Shown: in pieces, positions 35,332 to 37,905 of the stretch
How the letters are laid out: every line of letters begins with the position of its first letter
Numbering within the stretch: position 1 is the first letter of the stretch
NCBI RefSeq assembly: GCF_935825525.1
Contig: NZ_CAKXZT010000130.1
Location: forward strand, 1 to 37,905
DNA length: 37,905 nucleotides
Source of the DNA: Mesorhizobium escarrei
Lineage (GTDB): Bacteria; Pseudomonadota; Alphaproteobacteria; Rhizobiales; Rhizobiaceae
Direction: 5' to 3'
The notes under the pieces: generated by a model
What the model saw: the letters and a program-made list of their open reading frames with translations, nothing else
Database searches by the model: none
Told to the model about the DNA's origin: nothing
Translations under genes and position numbers: made by a program

Positions 35332-35599
35332 AGTAACCTCGGCTTTCCACTCGATGCCCGGTCGAGGCGCGCATCGCGCACATCCCGCGAGACTCGTGTT
35401 CCTCGGTCATCAGTTCTCCTGCCCGATCTTCCCCAAAATTGTGGCAATACATGCGGCCTCATCCTATGCCCGGATACGTGGCACACCTAGAAAATTCAGG
35501 GCGGACGCGGCGCTCGATCGGCTGCTGTTTAGGCTTGCCGGCCGCCACCGCGCGACCAGCGTGAACAGGACTTTGCGCTGGTTGCCCGCGAACTGAACC

Positions 35600-35940
35600 G
35601 CAAGGGCGTGACGCTGACGCCAACAGTTTGCCCTGTCCCATGATCCCCGCGATCATCGCACCTGGCGCACGGCACTCGCGTGCGAGAGCGATTGCCTCAT
35701 CGAGGTCGGCAACAGGGAAGTGACGGTTTTCTCGGCCGTCTGGGCGGCTCTCTTTCGCAATTCGGATACTCTTGCCGCGACCTTGGCATTAGCTAGCAGC
35801 CGTGATGCATTCTCATCGGCGGTCTCGTGCCTTTGCAATCGTAGCCCGCCGCCATATAGGCCCGTCGCTGGCTCATACCCTCGGCAAAACCCCGGGCGAA
35901 GGCTTCCTGACGTGCATTGAGCGTGGCTTTTGGCGGGCAT
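35600..35940 (-). pseudogene. Phage terminase small subunit, frameshifted
   Basis: From ATG 35940 the minus strand should read MPAKATLNARQEAF, but a run of four A's (probably one too many) near 35928 shifts it. In the shifted frame follow ARGFAEGMS, AYMAAGYDC and a stop. Another frame then gives ADENASRLLANAKVAARVSE, and a third DLDEAIALARECRAP then AMIAGIMGQGKLLA. Together this is a typical alphaproteobacterial phage terminase small subunit (DNA packaging recognition). At least two frameshifts make it dead. No large subunit or capsid genes are near. Confidence 0.7.
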
Positions 35941-36517
35941 AAATGAAAATAGCACAGCACACCTAGCAGAATCGAGGCACGCTACTCATGTTGACAGCCG
36001 TGCTGCCAGTCTCGGCGCTGTACCGACCCCGGCTCGGCGTGGAGATCAATCCTACCGAGCCGGGGGTGCGAGCACTGGATTGTGTGTGACAGCACTCGCA
36101 ACGCGCACGATGGTTGGTGCGCGGTCTCATCGACCCGAAAGCCACGAAGAAGGTACTTACCTCGGAAACCATCCCGGGTGCGTGGTCGGATTGCGGATTG
36201 CGGCCCGCCGACCTGGAATGGTGAATTGCTTTACGAAAGATTCCTGGCAAGGGGGGCGTCTTGAGCAACGACGGCCTAACCGCAACTCGAGTCTCTGTTC
36301 AGGTCGCCAGTTAGTGTCCATAATTGCTTCTTGATGGCTCGGGTATCCTGACAACGGAGCGGCGCGAGTTGGCGAGGCCGGAAGGCGGTACGCGGTGGTG
36401 GTGAGCTCGCGGCCGGTGCCCAACAAGCGGGGAGGAATCGGAGTTCTGTGGCGCGCAGGTAATGAACGGGAAGAAGCGTATATCTTGACGCATGAAAAAG
36501 TCATACGGGCATGACAG
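35941..36517. other. Gap before the DUF4062-TIR gene, nothing recognisable
   Basis: About 575 bases with no supportable gene. The end has TTGACG at 36485 and a CATGA...TCATACGGGCATGA arrangement directly before the GTG start, perhaps an operator, but no -10 box at proper spacing. Confidence 0.35.
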
Positions 36518-37645
36518 GTGACTGAATCGGTAACTGTTTTTGTGTGTAGCACGTACGCCGATCTGACGGGGGAGCGTAGCGCCACGATCGACGCGATTGC
36601 GCAACTGAAGCTCCAACATGAGTCGATGGAGTTCTTCGGAGCAAAACCGGGGCGACCGCTGGATTCGTGTCTCGCTGAAGTCCGCAAGAGTAACGTGATC
36701 GTAGTCATCGTCGGTCACAAGTATGGAAGCCTTATTCCTGAGGGCTCGATTTCTTTTTCTGAGGCTGAGTATCAGGAGGGATATCGCAATAAGAAGCTTT
36801 GTCTCGTGTATATGCGAGACGACGGGGTGGAAGTTCCAGCAACGAACTTCGAGACCGACCCTGCCAAACTTACGGCCCTGCTTGCCTTTAAGAGCACATT
36901 GAATGAGAGGCACACTATCGCGCGGTTTCGCACCGCCAAGGATCTTGCCGGAAAAGTGCAATCCGACCTTCTCGAAAACATCGAATTGCTCAAAGATGAG
37001 AATCGTCGGCGGAAAGTATCCATTGGCACGGAGAGCGCATTCTTCGATCAACTTAGAGATATAGCGCTGAGCGCCGTGGCGGAGGGCCTCGGAGAAGCTC
37101 TAATTCTCTCCGCGTTTCGTACTGCACTGAGGGACATTCGTGGGCGACCACCAAGTGTTGGCGATCGAATTAAAGCGATCTTTTCGGACCTCCCCCGAAT
37201 GCTTCCGTGGCGGTCGGACGAGCATCTCCCATGGGTTTTCATGAGTTACGCTCACGGTGACCGCAGCGTCGTCGAGGCGGTTGCCGGGGAACTACGGAGA
37301 CTGAATGTGAGAACGTGGGTCGACCAGCAGGAGCTTGTTGCTGGCGATTCGCTTCTCAACGAAATTGGGCGCGGTCTCAAGCGTGCTGACGCCATGGTTT
37401 TTTTCGCATCCCGGGCTTCCTTGAAAAGCGAATGGGCACGTCACGAACTTGACTATTTCGCAGCAAATCGACTCCGCGAAACCGGGGGACCATTTTTGAT
37501 CCCGGTACTCTTGGAAGACGTAGAGCTTCCGAGCTTCTTGCGCGATGTACTCTACATAGACCTGAGGAATGGGGATTCGCGCGATGCCGCTCGCAAGATC
37601 GCAGCAGCGGTACATAAAGTAGAATTCAGACCGACCGACGGGTAA
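36518..37645 (+). CDS. DUF4062-TIR fusion protein
   Basis: 375 residues from GTG 36518; a stop codon lies two codons upstream in frame, so no longer start is possible. No good ribosome-binding site is seen. DUF4062 at about 5-95: TVFVCSTYADLTGERSATID, SNVIVVIVGHKYGSLIPEGS, SFSEAEYQEG. A helical linker of ~100 residues follows. TIR at ~237-375: WVFMSYAHGDRSVVEAVAGE, RTWVDQQELVAGDSLLNEIG, and SEWARHELDYF with catalytic Glu310. DUF4062 is also the N-terminal domain of the NACHT gene at 3795, so this window holds two different proteins joined by one shared module. TIR is the likely effector, and DUF4062 the adaptor or second effector. Intact and alone. Confidence 0.9.
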   Translation: MTESVTVFVCSTYADLTGERSATIDAIAQLKLQHESMEFFGAKPGRPLDSCLAEVRKSNVIVVIVGHKYGSLIPEGSISFSEAEYQEGYRNKKLCLVYMRDDGVEVPATNFETDPAKLTALLAFKSTLNERHTIARFRTAKDLAGKVQSDLLENIELLKDENRRRKVSIGTESAFFDQLRDIALSAVAEGLGEALILSAFRTALRDIRGRPPSVGDRIKAIFSDLPRMLPWRSDEHLPWVFMSYAHGDRSVVEAVAGELRRLNVRTWVDQQELVAGDSLLNEIGRGLKRADAMVFFASRASLKSEWARHELDYFAANRLRETGGPFLIPVLLEDVELPSFLRDVLYIDLRNGDSRDAARKIAAAVHKVEFRPTDG

Positions 37646-37905
37646 TAGCCAATCAAATTGATGGATCACTCCGGCTTACGCGCCACACGGCTTTAGCTAG
37701 CGCTCACCTATTCGGATTTCGTGGTGATCTGAGTCATTTGCTAATCGCAGCAGGACAAAGGCCGGTCTCGGCGCGCCCATCCCCGTGACGGCAAACGACG
37801 AGCGCGCTAGAACAATATCCCTCACGGGAGGGGCGTGACATGGCGACACTGACTGGCAGTTATTCCGATAGGGAGGAACAAGCGTAAGCGCGTAGCTGAA
37901 GCCGT
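37646..37905. other. Right end, no gene seen
   Basis: 260 bases after the DUF4062-TIR gene. Only a 15-codon frame starting at 37840 is open. No terminator hairpin recognised. Confidence 0.35.

Noticed and set aside
35500..35620. IS21-type transposase end (ARELNRKGVTL)
   Set aside because: Too short and not supported by flanking sequence; left unassigned.

Overview
The window is high-GC bacterial DNA. Its IS types (IS6, IS630, IS1380, IS5 and ISL3 scraps), the small hypothetical proteins and the overall codon bias suggest an alphaproteobacterium of the Bradyrhizobium/Mesorhizobium type; this is an inference, since no rRNA or core gene is present. It is an accessory region with few housekeeping genes. 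Most of it is intact or half-decayed immune, conflict or signalling genes set in a background of broken mobile elements, phage genes and regulators.

Layout. 1-3.7 kb: 3' part of a Rossmann-like (SLOG-type) gene, then debris (an IS5 scrap, a family-A DNA polymerase pseudogene, a frameshifted small gene, a LysR regulator pseudogene). 3.8-7.0 kb: an intact DUF4062-NACHT/STAND NTPase, flanked by two decayed copies of the same SDR gene end. 7.1-9.1 kb: WD40 scraps and a truncated IS1380 transposase. 9.1-14.7 kb: a serine recombinase, a 693-residue protein with a possible RES-like C-terminal region and a zinc ribbon, a small membrane protein, and a 513-residue AT-richer protein with TIR/HET-like motifs. 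14.7-16.6 kb: mostly empty. 16.7-18.3 kb: an animal-type heme peroxidase with a clear downstream hairpin. 18.7-22.3 kb: a methyltransferase scrap, then a minus-strand operon of alpha/beta hydrolase, TPR-trypsin-like protease and a frameshifted TIR gene. 22.4-24.8 kb: an IS630 scrap, an unknown 281-residue protein, one broken gene and one small membrane protein. 25.3-31.3 kb: a second, plus-strand cluster with a V8-like serine protease, a beta-sandwich domain, an M15-like peptidase, an alpha/beta hydrolase paralogous to the first, a membrane-type protein and a coiled-coil protein whose start lies at an (AG)24 tract. 31.4-35.3 kb: an IS6 element that cuts off a minus-strand operon (TIR protein, SLOG-like protein, deoxyribosyltransferase-like domain). 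35.6-37.6 kb: a broken phage terminase small subunit and an intact DUF4062-TIR fusion.

How the genes may work together (inference). The same parts recur: TIR domains (three clear, one possible), DUF4062 (two), trypsin-fold proteases without signal peptides (two), sister alpha/beta hydrolases (two), SLOG-like proteins (two) and TPR-like arrays. These are typical parts of NTP- and nucleotide-centred conflict systems. The strongest candidate for an undescribed system is the repeated pairing of a cytosolic lipase-like hydrolase with a cytosolic trypsin-like protease. One copy is linked to TIR; the other is linked to an M15-like enzyme, a membrane-type protein and a possibly phase-variable coiled-coil protein. 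Many frameshifts are single-base or dinucleotide changes, so real decay should be separated from assembly error.
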